This document shows, piece after piece, positions 49,707 through 61,153 of a stretch of 64,000 nucleotides of DNA (position 1 is the stretch's first letter; every line of letters begins with the position of its first letter). Location of the stretch: positions 372,001 to 436,000 of the forward strand of contig JBFWNR010000004.1 in NCBI GenBank assembly GCA_050250955.1. The letters run 5' to 3'. The notes under the pieces were generated by a model. It searched no databases and was not told the origin of the DNA. It saw only the letters and a list, made by a program, of their open reading frames with translations. The stretch comes from CAWAYR01 sp050250955 (lineage in GTDB: Bacteria > Acidobacteriota > Vicinamibacteria > Vicinamibacterales > UBA2999). A program made the translations under genes and the position numbers.

Positions 49707-50279
49707 ATGTCGACTGCCTCCTGTCCCGGGGCCGCGGAGCTCGTCGCCCGTCTCGATGCGGCGGCTGGCCTGGCCGACGCCGGCGCCATCACCGCCCGCA
49801 TCAAGGCCGACCTCGAGGACCTGCTCGGACGAGGCGCCATTCAGCTGCCCGACGCCCTGGTCGCGCCGCGCGCGGACGGCTACGCGCGGCGGCTCCTGCA
49901 CCGCGATCCGGCCGGCCGCTACACCGCCGTCGTGATGACCTGGGGGCCCGGCCAGGCCACCGCCGTGCACGACCACGGCGGCCTGTGGTGCGTCGAAGGC
50001 GTCGTCGCCGGCGAGATCCTCGTCACGCAGTACGACGTCGTCCGCCACGCCGACGGCACCGCGACGGTCGTGGCCGGGCCGGCCGTGCGGGCCGGGATCG
50101 GCACCGCCGGCCGGCTCATCCCGCCCACCGACTATCACGTCCTCGGCAATGCGTTGTCCGACACCGCGTCGGTGACACTGCACGTCTACGGCGGCAGCCT
50201 CGACGACTGCCTGGTGTTCGTGCCCGGCCCCGATGGCCGCTTCCGCGAGGAAGCGCGTCAGCTCTCCTATCACCCCTAG
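49707..50279 (+). CDS. Cysteine dioxygenase type I family protein
   Basis: 190-residue cupin. Iron ligands His88 and His90 (TAVHDHGGLWCVEGVV) and His144 (PPTDYHVLGN) are in place. Cys95 is five residues after the second His, the spacing of the Cys that cross-links to Tyr in eukaryotic cysteine dioxygenase, and Tyr161 (LHVYGGSLDD) is a possible partner. Oxidises cysteine or another thiol to a sulfinate. ATG 49707 chosen; the upstream open frame overlaps the lipoprotein gene. Confidence 0.88.
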   Translation: MSTASCPGAAELVARLDAAAGLADAGAITARIKADLEDLLGRGAIQLPDALVAPRADGYARRLLHRDPAGRYTAVVMTWGPGQATAVHDHGGLWCVEGVVAGEILVTQYDVVRHADGTATVVAGPAVRAGIGTAGRLIPPTDYHVLGNALSDTASVTLHVYGGSLDDCLVFVPGPDGRFREEARQLSYHP

Positions 50280-50284
50280 TCACC

Positions 50285-50779
50285 GTGGCCGACGGCCTTG
50301 CGCGCATGATCGTGGGCCGCAACCCGGCGCGCACCCTGGTGCGGGTCGTCGTCCTCGTGGCGGTCGCGGCGGTCGGGCTGCGGTGGGGGATACTGCCGGT
50401 GCGCGGCCAGGGCCCCAGCATGCAGCCGACCATCGCCGACGGGCAGCTGCTCATCGTCAGCCGTGTGTCCTACGCGTGGCGGGCGCCGCGTCGCGGCGAG
50501 GTCGTCGCGGTGCGGCTGGCCGGCGACGAGGCCGTCCTCATCAAGCGCGTGCTGGCCGGTCCGGGCGACACGGTGCGGATCGACGACGGCGCCGTCGTGG
50601 TCAACGAGGTGGCGATCGCCGAGCCGTACGTCCGCTTCCGCGAGCCGTGGCGCATGGCGCCGGTGACGCTCGGCGCCGACCAGTACTTCGTCGTCGGCGA
50701 CAATCGGGGCATGCCGATGGCCCTGCACACGATGGGCACCGTCGCGGGACAGCGCCTGATCGGGCCGGTGGTCTGGTGA
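50285..50779 (+). CDS. lepB: Signal peptidase I
   Basis: 164 residues from GTG 50285. One N-terminal transmembrane segment (TLVRVVVLVAVAAVGLRWGILPV), catalytic Ser in QGPSMQPTIADGQLL, catalytic Lys in AVLIKRVLAGPGDTVRIDDGAVVVN and the box-E motif VVGDNRGMPMALHTMGTV. Cleaves signal peptides of exported proteins. Small for the family, like the minimal SipS types. Six bases after the dioxygenase gene, and its stop overlaps the next start. Confidence 0.92.
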   Translation: MADGLARMIVGRNPARTLVRVVVLVAVAAVGLRWGILPVRGQGPSMQPTIADGQLLIVSRVSYAWRAPRRGEVVAVRLAGDEAVLIKRVLAGPGDTVRIDDGAVVVNEVAIAEPYVRFREPWRMAPVTLGADQYFVVGDNRGMPMALHTMGTVAGQRLIGPVVW

Positions 50780-51276
50780 GCGTCAACGCCCGCACCGCCG
50801 GCGGTCTCGCGTTCCTGGTCGTGGTCGCGGGCCTGGCGTGGTCGTGGCTGCGCACCTCGCCCGAGGACCGCGTGGTCGCGGCCGTCACCGCCGCTGCCGA
50901 GGCGCTGTCGGCGCGCGCCACCGACCCGCTGGCCCAGGTCGCCGCGCTCGGCCGACTTCGTGGTCACCTGACCGAGGACGTCGTCGTCGAGGCCGGTGCC
51001 GACCGCACCGTCACCGGGCGCGACGCGGCCGCCGGCCTGTGGCAGCGGGTGCGGGCCTCGGCCGATGCCGTCCGCGTCCGCGTCCTCGACCCGCAGGTCG
51101 TGATCGCCGCCGACGGGGCCTCGGCCGATGTCGCGGCGGTGGTCGAGGCGACCTTCGAGCGCGGCGGGGTCCCCGAGCGCGAACTGCGCGAGGTGCAGCT
51201 GCGCATGGTCGATCGCGGCGGCGAATGGCTGGTCGCCGGCGCCGTGCTGGTGGATGCGGTTACGCCGCCGCAGTAG
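50776..51276 (+). CDS. Membrane-anchored NTF2/SnoaL-like protein of unknown function
   Basis: 166 residues, GTG start overlapping the signal-peptidase stop (GTGA). One N-terminal hydrophobic helix (GGLAFLVVVAGLAWSWL), then an alpha-beta region resembling an NTF2-like cone: AAVTAAAEALSARATDPLAQVAALGRLRGHLTEDVVVEAG, GRDAAAGLWQRVRASADAVRVRVLDPQVVIAADGASADVAAVVEATFE and REVQLRMVDRGGEWLVAGAVLV. Periplasmic side likely. No specific function known. Confidence 0.72.
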   Translation: MSVNARTAGGLAFLVVVAGLAWSWLRTSPEDRVVAAVTAAAEALSARATDPLAQVAALGRLRGHLTEDVVVEAGADRTVTGRDAAAGLWQRVRASADAVRVRVLDPQVVIAADGASADVAAVVEATFERGGVPERELREVQLRMVDRGGEWLVAGAVLVDAVTPPQ

Positions 51277-51291
51277 TTGGAGACGAGACCG

Positions 51292-52203
51292 ATGTCGACG
51301 ACCATCGACTTGCAGTTCCAGGGCCGGGCCCGCGTCATCGCCACGGCGGTGATTCCGGTGGGCGGTGGCGTCGTGCTCGTCGACCCCGGGCCGTCGTCGT
51401 GCCTGCCGGCGCTCGAGCAGGGGCTGGCGGCGCTGTCGCACACCCTGGCCGACGTGCGGGCGGTGCTGCTGACCCACATCCACCTGGATCACGCCGGCGC
51501 CGCCGGCACCATCGCCACACGGGTCCCGGGCGTGCCGGTCTATGTGCACGAGCGCGGCGCCGTCCACCTGGCCAGCCCCGAGAAGCTCCTGGCCAGCGCG
51601 ACCCGGTTGTACGGGGCGGACATGGACCGGTTGTGGGGGGAGTTCCTGGCCGTGCCGCGTCCGTCGCTGCGGCCGCTGTCCGGCGGCGAGGTCGTGGCCA
51701 TCGACGGCCGGCGCTTCACTGTTGCCTATACCCCCGGCCATGCGGTGCATCACGTCAGCTATCTCGACGCCACCGACGGCACCGCCTACGTCGGCGACAC
51801 CGCCGGCATCCGCATCGGCCCGGGCCATGTGCTGCCGGCGACGCCGCCGCCCGACATCGATCTCGAGGCGTGGGCGCTCAGCCTGCAGACGATCGAAGAC
51901 TGGCGGCCGTCGCGGCTCTACCTGACACACTTCGCCGAAGGCGAACCGCCCGCGAACCACCTGGCCATCTATCGCGACGCCCTGGCCCGCCACGCCGAAC
52001 GGGTGCGCGTGTCGCTGGAGGCTCCCGGCGACGACGAGGCGCGGATCGCGGCGTGGGTGTCGTGGCTGCGGGACGACCTGCGCGGGCGGATGTCCGACGA
52101 GGCGGCGGCAGCCACCGAGGCCGCGGCGCCGTTCGCACAACTCTGGCTGGGGCTGGCGCGCTACTGGCGCAAGCGCGCCGGCGCCGCCGCGGCGGCGTCC
52201 TAG
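51292..52203 (+). CDS. MBL-fold metallo-hydrolase
   Basis: 303 residues. LVDPGPSSCLPAL, then HxHxDH in LLTHIHLDHAGAAGTIA, a third ligand in YTPGHAVHHVSYLD, YVGDTAGIRIG and the C-terminal LYLTHFAEG. The glyoxalase-II-like arrangement is clear, but substrate is unknown. GGAG upstream of ATG 51292 decides against the in-frame TTG at 51277. Last gene of the unit beginning with the cysteine dioxygenase. Confidence 0.87.
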   Translation: MSTTIDLQFQGRARVIATAVIPVGGGVVLVDPGPSSCLPALEQGLAALSHTLADVRAVLLTHIHLDHAGAAGTIATRVPGVPVYVHERGAVHLASPEKLLASATRLYGADMDRLWGEFLAVPRPSLRPLSGGEVVAIDGRRFTVAYTPGHAVHHVSYLDATDGTAYVGDTAGIRIGPGHVLPATPPPDIDLEAWALSLQTIEDWRPSRLYLTHFAEGEPPANHLAIYRDALARHAERVRVSLEAPGDDEARIAAWVSWLRDDLRGRMSDEAAAATEAAAPFAQLWLGLARYWRKRAGAAAAAS

Positions 52204-52204
52204 G

Positions 52205-52660
52205 TCAGCTGGCGACCGCCATCGCCGAGGCTGCGGCCGGTGCCGCGGCGTGCGCCTGCGCCGGGTCGATCATGAAGCGGAGGGCGTAGCCGCAGGGCGC
52301 CCCTTGGCGCGTCCTGGGCGATTCCACCCGCCACACGGCGGCCAGCGTCCGGGCGCCGCGCAAGTGGCTGGGGGTCAGCGGGTCTGCCGACTCGAGTTGC
52401 AGGTGCACGAGCCGGAACAGGGGAATCGGTGCCTGCGCCGCGCACTCCACGAACGCGCCGGTGTCGCTCACGTCGCGCGTCGTCACCGACGCGAACCGCA
52501 CCGCGCCGGAGGCGTCCTTCCACGTCAGCCTCGCCGGAATGGCGACCCGGTGACGGGCGGCGGCGCGAGGAGCGGCGGTGACGGCGACGGGTGAGCGCTG
52601 AGCGATGGCCACGGGAACCCCCAAACTCGGTCCGACCACTGCGGCGTCGGACGTTGCCAT
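52205..52660 (-). CDS. PilZ-domain protein
   Basis: 151 residues. c-di-GMP-binding PilZ motifs: RHRVAIPARLTW (RxxxP/R region) and TTRDVSDTGAFVECAAQAPIPLFRLVHLQLES (DxSxxG present), ending GYALRFMIDP, plus a variable Ala-rich tail. ATG 52660 with GGAGAAGGG before it sets the start; the longer open frame runs into the AT-rich island. Convergent with the MBL gene (1 bp between stops). Confidence 0.85.
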   Translation of the reverse strand: MATSDAAVVGPSLGVPVAIAQRSPVAVTAAPRAAARHRVAIPARLTWKDASGAVRFASVTTRDVSDTGAFVECAAQAPIPLFRLVHLQLESADPLTPSHLRGARTLAAVWRVESPRTRQGAPCGYALRFMIDPAQAHAAAPAAASAMAVAS

Positions 52661-52679
52661 CCCTTCTCCAAGATTCGCG

Positions 52680-52825
52680 CCGAGTCGATGTGTATACTGA
52701 CTATTGTGATTTATATATGACTTTAGAGACCACAAAAGAATATTGACTACTCGGTGGATGAGACTGAAAGCTGTCTAAACAGGATACTTTGTATCCATCA
52801 CTGATCTCGACTGGATACTTTGTAC

Positions 52826-52827
<2 letters not shown>
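52680..52827. promoter_or_regulatory. AT-rich island with palindromic and direct repeats
   Basis: Roughly 150 bp that are far richer in A/T than anything else in the window. GGATAC-TTT-GTATCC at 52782-52796 is a perfect palindrome; GGATACTTTGTACTC at 52813-52827 is an imperfect copy 31 bp further on. TTGTGG and TATAAA-like boxes on the minus strand around 52705-52735 could drive the PilZ gene. It lies between the end of the sigma-54 activator gene and the PilZ start, both minus strand. No sigma-54 -24/-12 element is obvious. Confidence 0.55.
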
Positions 52828-55771
<2,944 letters not shown>

Positions 55772-55846
55772 CAGTTCGGAGTATACGCCAGCGGTTTTTC
55801 GCGTCGGCGGTTGTCGGCGGCGCCCTTCGCCTGTAATCTCCTCCCG

Positions 55847-56638
55847 GTGATCGACCAGGGCGACCGGCCCGATGCCGGCCAGGAACTGCGGGTGCGCGCC
55901 GCGGGGCACAGCGAGACCGGTCCGGTGCGGGCGGGCAACGAGGATGCGATGTGCCTGGACTCCGCCCTCGGGCTGTTCGCGGTCGCCGACGGCATGGGCG
56001 GCCATCGCGCCGGCGAAGTCGCCTCACACATGGCGCTCGACACGCTGGTCGAGCAGATCGCCGCCAGCCGCCGCCCCGGATTCGGCTGGCCGATGGGGCG
56101 CGATCCCGGGCGCGACACCGCCGGCAACGAACTGGCCCACGCGGTGCACGTGGCCAACGCCAGGGTGGTGGACGCCGGAGAGCGCGACCCCGAACTGTCC
56201 GGCATGGGAACGACGCTGACGGCGCTGGCCGTCGGCGCCGACGGCGTGACCATCGTGAGCGTGGGTGACAGCCGTGCCTACCTGGTGCGCGACGGGGTGG
56301 TCGAGCAACTGACGCACGACGACACCTGGCTGGCGACCGTGCTCGGCCGCGAGGGCGCGCGCGAGGCCGCGGCGCGGGCCCATCCCATGCGTCACGTCCT
56401 GACCAGCATCGTCGGCGCCAAGGAGGGGGCCGCGCCCGAGGTGGTGTCCCACGATGCCCGCCGCGGCGACATCTTCGTCCTGACCACCGACGGTCTCCAC
56501 AATGTCGTCGACGACGAGACCATCGGCCGTCTGGCTGTCGCCGGCGCGCCCGAAGACGCCGCCCCGCGGCTGGTGGACGAGGCCCTGGCCCGGCGCACGA
56601 CCGACAACGCCACGGTCGTGCTGCTGCGGCTCGAGTGA
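55847..56638 (+). CDS. PP2C-type serine/threonine protein phosphatase
   Basis: 263 residues from GTG 55847. All PP2C motifs: SETGPVRAGNEDAMCLDS, LFAVADGMGGHRAGEVAS (metal Asp and Gly), SGMGTTLTALAVGADGVTIVSVGDSRAYLVRDG and DIFVLTTDGLHNVVDD. It acts in the cytoplasm on phosphoproteins, normally with a Hanks-type kinase, but no kinase is in the window. Divergent from the TPR/sigma-54 activator with 75 bp between the starts. Confidence 0.93.
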   Translation: MIDQGDRPDAGQELRVRAAGHSETGPVRAGNEDAMCLDSALGLFAVADGMGGHRAGEVASHMALDTLVEQIAASRRPGFGWPMGRDPGRDTAGNELAHAVHVANARVVDAGERDPELSGMGTTLTALAVGADGVTIVSVGDSRAYLVRDGVVEQLTHDDTWLATVLGREGAREAAARAHPMRHVLTSIVGAKEGAAPEVVSHDARRGDIFVLTTDGLHNVVDDETIGRLAVAGAPEDAAPRLVDEALARRTTDNATVVLLRLE

Positions 56639-56687
56639 ACGCCCGGCGGCAGAACGGGCGGGCGCGCCTATCCGTCATAATGGAACG

Positions 56688-57416
56688 ATGAGTGGCCGGC
56701 CGCTCGCGGCCCTGCTGGTCGTGATGGCGCTCCTCGCCGCCGGTTGCGGCGGCGCCGAGGGGAGCGGTCCGGATCGTGCGCCGACGCCGGCCGCCGGTCC
56801 GGGCGTCGCCGCCCCGGATCCGGATCCGCCGCCGTCATCGGCCGCGGCCCGTCGCGTCGTGTTCCTCGGCGACAGCCTGACCGCCGGTCTCGGCCTCGCC
56901 CCCGACGAGTCGTTCCCGGCCCTCATCCAGGACCGTCTACGGGAGCGCGGACAGGGCTGGACGGTCGTCAACGCCGGCGTCTCCGGCGACACGTCGGCCG
57001 GGGGGCTGCGCCGGCTGGAGTGGGCGATGGACGGCGGCGCCGCGGTCGTCGTCGTCGCGCTCGGCGGCAACGACGGGCTGCGCGGACTGCCGGTCGACGA
57101 ACTGGCCCGAAACCTCGACGCCATCGTCGCCCGGGCCAAGGCCGCTGGGGCCGCGGTGATCCTCGCCGGCATGGAGGCGCCGCCCAACACCGGGGCCGAC
57201 TACACCGGCCGCTTCCGCGCCGTGTTCCGCGACGTCGCCGACCGGCAGGAGGTCACGCTGCTGCCGTTCCTGCTCGACGGCGTGGCCGGCGAGCCGGCGC
57301 TCAACCAGGCGGACGGCATCCATCCCAACCCGGAAGGCGCCCGCCGCGTCGCCGACCACGTCTGGCGGACGCTCGAACCGGTGATCGCCGCTCGCGAACG
57401 GACCCGCTCCGAATGA
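56688..57416 (+). CDS. tesA: Arylesterase / lysophospholipase-like SGNH hydrolase, lipoprotein
   Basis: 242 residues. LAALLVVMALLAAGCGG is a lipoprotein signal; then the SGNH blocks: VVFLGDSLTAGLGLAPDESFPALIQ (nucleophile Ser), NAGVSGDTSAGGLRRL, VVALGGNDGLRG and the catalytic Asp/His in NQADGIHPNPEGARRVADHVW. Same type as E. coli TesA. Its stop overlaps the ABC ATPase start, and the order hydrolase - ATPase - permease matches E. coli tesA-ybbA-ybbP. CATAAT at 56676-56681 may be its -10 box. Confidence 0.92.
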   Translation: MSGRPLAALLVVMALLAAGCGGAEGSGPDRAPTPAAGPGVAAPDPDPPPSSAAARRVVFLGDSLTAGLGLAPDESFPALIQDRLRERGQGWTVVNAGVSGDTSAGGLRRLEWAMDGGAAVVVVALGGNDGLRGLPVDELARNLDAIVARAKAAGAAVILAGMEAPPNTGADYTGRFRAVFRDVADRQEVTLLPFLLDGVAGEPALNQADGIHPNPEGARRVADHVWRTLEPVIAARERTRSE

Positions 57417-58105
57417 TCACGCTGCGCGGCGTGTCGAAGACCGTCGACAGCGGCGGACGGCCGCTGACCATCCTCCACCCGCTCGATCTCACGGTGCCGG
57501 ACGGCCAGTTCCTGGCCATCATCGGCCCGTCTGGCAGCGGCAAGACGACCCTGCTCGGGCTGATGGCCGGCCTCGATGCGCCGACCACCGGCACCATCGA
57601 GGTCGGCGGCACCGAGATCACCGCCCTCGACGAAGACGCGCTGGCGGTGCTGCGCGGCGAGCGGGTCGGCTTCGTCTTCCAGTTCTTCCATCTCGTGCCG
57701 TCGCTCACCGCCCTCGAGAACGTCCTGGTGCCGATGGAACTCGTCGGGCGGCGCGACGCGCGGGCTCGTGCCGCGGCGCTGCTGGACGAGGTCGGCCTCT
57801 CGGACCGTGGCCACCACTATCCGTCGCAGCTGTCCGGCGGCGAGCAGCAGCGGGTGGCGATCGCCCGGGCCCTGGCCAACGATCCGCCGCTCATCCTCGC
57901 CGACGAGCCGACCGGCAATCTCGACGGCGCCAACGGCCGCCACGTCCTGGACCTGCTGCTGGACGTCCGCCGCCGGCGCAACGTCACGCTCGTGCTGGTC
58001 ACGCACGATGCCGACATCGCCGCGCTCGCCGACGCCCGGCTCACGCTGCGCGACGGCCGGCCGGTGACCGACACGACCACGGCGCTGGTGGGAGCCGACG
58101 CGTGA
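57413..58105 (+). CDS. ybbA: ABC transporter ATP-binding protein (YbbA/LolD type)
   Basis: 230 residues. Walker A GPSGSGKTTLLGLMAG, Q-loop region VFQFFHLVPSLTALENVLVPMEL, signature LSGGEQQRVAIARAL, Walker B LILADEPTGNLDG and H-loop LVTHD. The MacB/LolD-group pattern fits the FtsX-type partner that follows; start overlaps the tesA stop (ATGA) and stop overlaps the permease start (GTGA). Confidence 0.95.
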   Translation: MITLRGVSKTVDSGGRPLTILHPLDLTVPDGQFLAIIGPSGSGKTTLLGLMAGLDAPTTGTIEVGGTEITALDEDALAVLRGERVGFVFQFFHLVPSLTALENVLVPMELVGRRDARARAAALLDEVGLSDRGHHYPSQLSGGEQQRVAIARALANDPPLILADEPTGNLDGANGRHVLDLLLDVRRRRNVTLVLVTHDADIAALADARLTLRDGRPVTDTTTALVGADA

Positions 58106-60633
58106 GGTTCGTGCTGGCGATGGCCGGCCGCGAGCTGCGGGCGAGCTGGCGGCGTCTGGTCTTCTTCTTCCTCTGCATCTCGATCGGCGTCGGCTCCATC
58201 GTCGCCCTGCGCTCGGTGATTCAGAGCGTGCGGCAGGTGTTCGCCGGCGAGGCGCGGGCGTTGCTCGGGGCCGACCTGGTGGTGTCCACGAACCGGCCGA
58301 TCGACGCGGCGCTGGCGGCGCGCATCGACGCCGCGCTCGCCGATGCCGGCGCCGAGGTGACCCGCACGGTCGAAGTGGCGACCATGGCCAGTGTCGGTGC
58401 CGGCGGGGCGGCGCGGATGGTCGAGGTCAAGGCGGTCAGCCCGGGCTTCCCGTTCTACGGGCGGCTGGGTCTTGCCGGCGGACAGGCCTACAGCCACGCA
58501 ATGCTCGCCGACTTCGGCGCACTGGTCCGGCCGGAGCTGCTGGCCCAGCTCGGCCTCGAGGTGGGCGATGCGGTCTCGCTCGGCGGCCACGTCTTTCGCA
58601 TCCGCGGCGTGATCGACGCGGAGCCGGGCCGTCGCCTCGGCGCCTTCAGCCTCGGACCGCGGGTCATCGTCGCCCTGCCCGATCTCGAGGCCACCGGCCT
58701 GCTGGCCTTCGGCAGCCGGGCCAGCTATCAACGCCTGGCGCGGGTTCCCGACGCCCGGCTCGCCGCCCTGACCCGCACCCTGCGCGCCGATCTCGCCAAC
58801 TCGTTCGTCCGCGTCCGCCCCTATACGGCCACCGAAGACGACATGGGGGAAGACTTCGCCCGCGCCGAGAACTACCTGTCGCTCGTCGGCCTGGTCGTGG
58901 TCATTCTCGGCGGCGTCGGCGTCTCCAGCGTGACGCGCGTGTTCGTGCAACAGAAGCTGCGCAGCATCGCCGTGCTGAAGTGCCTGGGAGCGCGCGGCGC
59001 CCAGGTGCTGGCCGTCTACGTCGTCCAGGTCCTGGGCCTGGGGATGCTCGGCAGTGCGGTCGGCGTTGGCTTCGCCGCCGCGGTGATGGGGGCGCTGCCG
59101 CGGTGGCTGAGCCCGGCGGTCACCCAGGGGCTGACGATCGATTACGCCCTGACCCCGTCGGCGGTCGGCCAGGGCGTGGCCACCGGGCTGCTGGTGTCGC
59201 TGCTGTTCGCACTGGTGCCGCTGCTCGACGTCCGCTACGTCAAGCCGTCGCAGCTGCTCCGCGACGAGGCGGCGGTGCGGCCGCGCGACTGGGTGCGCTG
59301 GGCGGTGATGGCGGCGGTGGGCGGGACGCTGGTGGCGATCACGATGTGGCAGGCTGGATCGGTCCGCATCGGCGCTATCGTCGCCATCGGGTTCGTGGTG
59401 CTCGCCGCCGCTCTTTACGGCGCCGGTCGGGCGCTGATCGCGGCAGTACGGCCGCTGGCGGCCAGCCCGTGGTTCCCGCTGCGTCACGCCGCCCTGCAGC
59501 TGACCCGACCGGGGAGCCAGGTGCACCTGGTGCTGCTCACCGTCGGGCTCGGCGCCTTCTTCATCCTGGGGGTGCGGGCGCTGCAGGAGAGCCTGGTGCG
59601 CGAGGTGACGGTGGACATGGCCGCCGACGCACCGGACATGTTCCTCCTCGACATCCAGAGCGACCAGCTGGCCGGCGTCACCGCGGCGCTGTCGGCGGCC
59701 CGGCCGGCCGAGGCGCCGCCGGTGCGGACGATGCCGGTGCTGCGCGCCCGTGTCGTCGGCGTGCAGGGCCGGGACGTCACGCTCGACGACGTCGAGGACG
59801 TCCGTGGCCGAGGTTCGCTGGCCCGGGAGTACACGGTGACCTATCGCGCCGGCCTCGAAGAGAACGAGACCGTGGTGGCCGGAACCGCCTGGCCGGACAC
59901 GCCGTCGGAGGCGGGCGAAGTGTCCATCGAGGAGAGCATCCGCGATCGTTTCGGCATCCAGGTCGGCGACACGATGCGCTTCGACGTCGTCGGGCGCACC
60001 GTCACCGCGCGGGTGGCCGCGGTGCGCCGCGTCGACTGGCGCGACGGCCGCGCCGGCGGGTTCATGTTCGTCTTTCGGCCCGGCCTGCTCGACCGCGCGC
60101 CGCACGGCCACATCGCCTTCGTGCGCGGACCGGCGGCGCCCGCCGACCGGGCCCGCCTGATGAGCGGCCTGGCCGCCGACTACCCGAACGTCTCGGTCAT
60201 CGACGGACGCGAGATGCTGACGGCTTTGAAGACCGTGGTCGACAACGTCACCCTCGCGGTGACGGTGGTCGGATCGCTGGTGCTGGCCAGCGGCCTGCTC
60301 ATCCTCATCGGCGCCGTGGCGATGACCAAGTTCCGCCGTGTCTACGAAGCCGCCATCCTCAAGACGCTCGGCGCCACCCGCCGGGTGATCGCCGCGATGC
60401 TGCTGCTGGAGTACGGCGTCCTCGGCAGCCTGGCCGGGGTGCTGGGCGCCGCCGGCGCCGCCGGCCTCACCTGGGCGCTCAGCCGCTTTGCATTCGAGAT
60501 GCCGTGGCGGCCGCTGCCGGCCCTGCTGGCCATCGGCGTGGTGGCCTGCGGCCTGGTGGTTGCCGCTGTGGGCGTGGCGGCGAGCTGGGACGTGCTGCAG
60601 AAGAAACCGCTGTCGACCCTGCGCGGCCAATAG
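58102..60633 (+). CDS. ybbP: FtsX-like ABC permease (YbbP type)
   Basis: 843 residues with two FtsX units, about ten transmembrane helices: an N-terminal helix (LVFFFLCISIGVGSIVALRSVIQSV), a periplasmic domain, FVQQKLRSIAVLKCLGARGAQVLAVYVVQVLGLGMLG, further hydrophobic helices, a second periplasmic domain and KFRRVYEAAILKTLGATRRVIAAMLLLEYGVLGSLAGVLG. GTG start coupled to ybbA. Energy comes from YbbA; substrate unknown, possibly lipid given the TesA partner. The last codons (TLRGQ) lie inside the first unit of a tandem repeat. Confidence 0.93.
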   Translation: MRFVLAMAGRELRASWRRLVFFFLCISIGVGSIVALRSVIQSVRQVFAGEARALLGADLVVSTNRPIDAALAARIDAALADAGAEVTRTVEVATMASVGAGGAARMVEVKAVSPGFPFYGRLGLAGGQAYSHAMLADFGALVRPELLAQLGLEVGDAVSLGGHVFRIRGVIDAEPGRRLGAFSLGPRVIVALPDLEATGLLAFGSRASYQRLARVPDARLAALTRTLRADLANSFVRVRPYTATEDDMGEDFARAENYLSLVGLVVVILGGVGVSSVTRVFVQQKLRSIAVLKCLGARGAQVLAVYVVQVLGLGMLGSAVGVGFAAAVMGALPRWLSPAVTQGLTIDYALTPSAVGQGVATGLLVSLLFALVPLLDVRYVKPSQLLRDEAAVRPRDWVRWAVMAAVGGTLVAITMWQAGSVRIGAIVAIGFVVLAAALYGAGRALIAAVRPLAASPWFPLRHAALQLTRPGSQVHLVLLTVGLGAFFILGVRALQESLVREVTVDMAADAPDMFLLDIQSDQLAGVTAALSAARPAEAPPVRTMPVLRARVVGVQGRDVTLDDVEDVRGRGSLAREYTVTYRAGLEENETVVAGTAWPDTPSEAGEVSIEESIRDRFGIQVGDTMRFDVVGRTVTARVAAVRRVDWRDGRAGGFMFVFRPGLLDRAPHGHIAFVRGPAAPADRARLMSGLAADYPNVSVIDGREMLTALKTVVDNVTLAVTVVGSLVLASGLLILIGAVAMTKFRRVYEAAILKTLGATRRVIAAMLLLEYGVLGSLAGVLGAAGAAGLTWALSRFAFEMPWRPLPALLAIGVVACGLVVAAVGVAASWDVLQKKPLSTLRGQ

Positions 60634-60718
60634 GCCGCGCTCAGCAGCCGACCCTGCGCGGCCAATAGGCCGCGCTCAGCAGCCGAGGCTGGCGGCCAAT
60701 GGGCCGCGCTCAGCGGCG
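60616..60718. repeat. Tandem repeat of hairpins at the ybbP 3' end
   Basis: Two perfect 35-bp units (60616-60650, 60651-60685) and a degenerate third (60686-60718). Each unit carries GCGCGGCC-AATA-GGCCGCGC, a perfect 8-bp hairpin, at 60621-60640 and 60656-60675, with a 6-bp version at 60692-60707. The first unit encodes the last residues and the stop of ybbP. Acts perhaps as a terminator or mRNA-stabilising element. Confidence 0.85.
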
Positions 60719-60761
60719 AGGGGCACCCGTCGGGCGGCCGGGGCTGGCCGAGGGCGCGTGC

Positions 60762-60767
60762 TAGAAT
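60762..60767 (+). promoter_or_regulatory. Possible -10 box of the DksA/TraR gene
   Basis: TAGAAT, 48 bp before the ATG; no convincing -35 box. A small CGGGT-GTT-ACCCG hairpin follows immediately (60768-60780). Confidence 0.3.
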
Positions 60768-60814
60768 CGGGTGTTACCCGGCCCAGTGGGCGCCGGTTCT
60801 GGAGTGCGAGGCCG

Positions 60815-61153
60815 ATGAACGACGCCGTGTACAAGGACGTCTTGCTCAAGAAGCGCGCCGAGCTGGCCGGGACAGCCGGGTTGAAGCCCATCCAGAGTTC
60901 GATGGAGCACAACAACGGCCGCCAGGGCGACATGGCCGACCAGGCCAGCGGCAACAACGAAGTCCACATCACGCTCAAGTTGAAGCAGACCGACGCCAAG
61001 ATTCTGCAGGCGATCGACGAAGCCCTGGTCCGCATCGACAAGGGCACGTTCGGCGTCTGCCGCGACTGCGGCGAGCCGATTGCCGAGGCCCGGCTGAATG
61101 CCATCCCGTGGACCCGGGTGTGCATCACCTGCAAGGAGAAGCAGAAGGCGTGA
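60815..61153 (+). CDS. DksA/TraR C4-type zinc-finger protein
   Basis: 112 residues. A coiled-coil start with the tip motif GDMADQAS (acidic pair Asp39 and Asp42 as in DksA), then helix LKQTDAKILQAIDEALVRIDKGTFG and the zinc finger CRDCGEPIAEARLNAIPWTRVCITCKEK (Cys82, 85, 103, 106). Family members bind RNA polymerase through its secondary channel, often with ppGpp. Its stop overlaps the following gene. Confidence 0.92.
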   Translation: MNDAVYKDVLLKKRAELAGTAGLKPIQSSMEHNNGRQGDMADQASGNNEVHITLKLKQTDAKILQAIDEALVRIDKGTFGVCRDCGEPIAEARLNAIPWTRVCITCKEKQKA

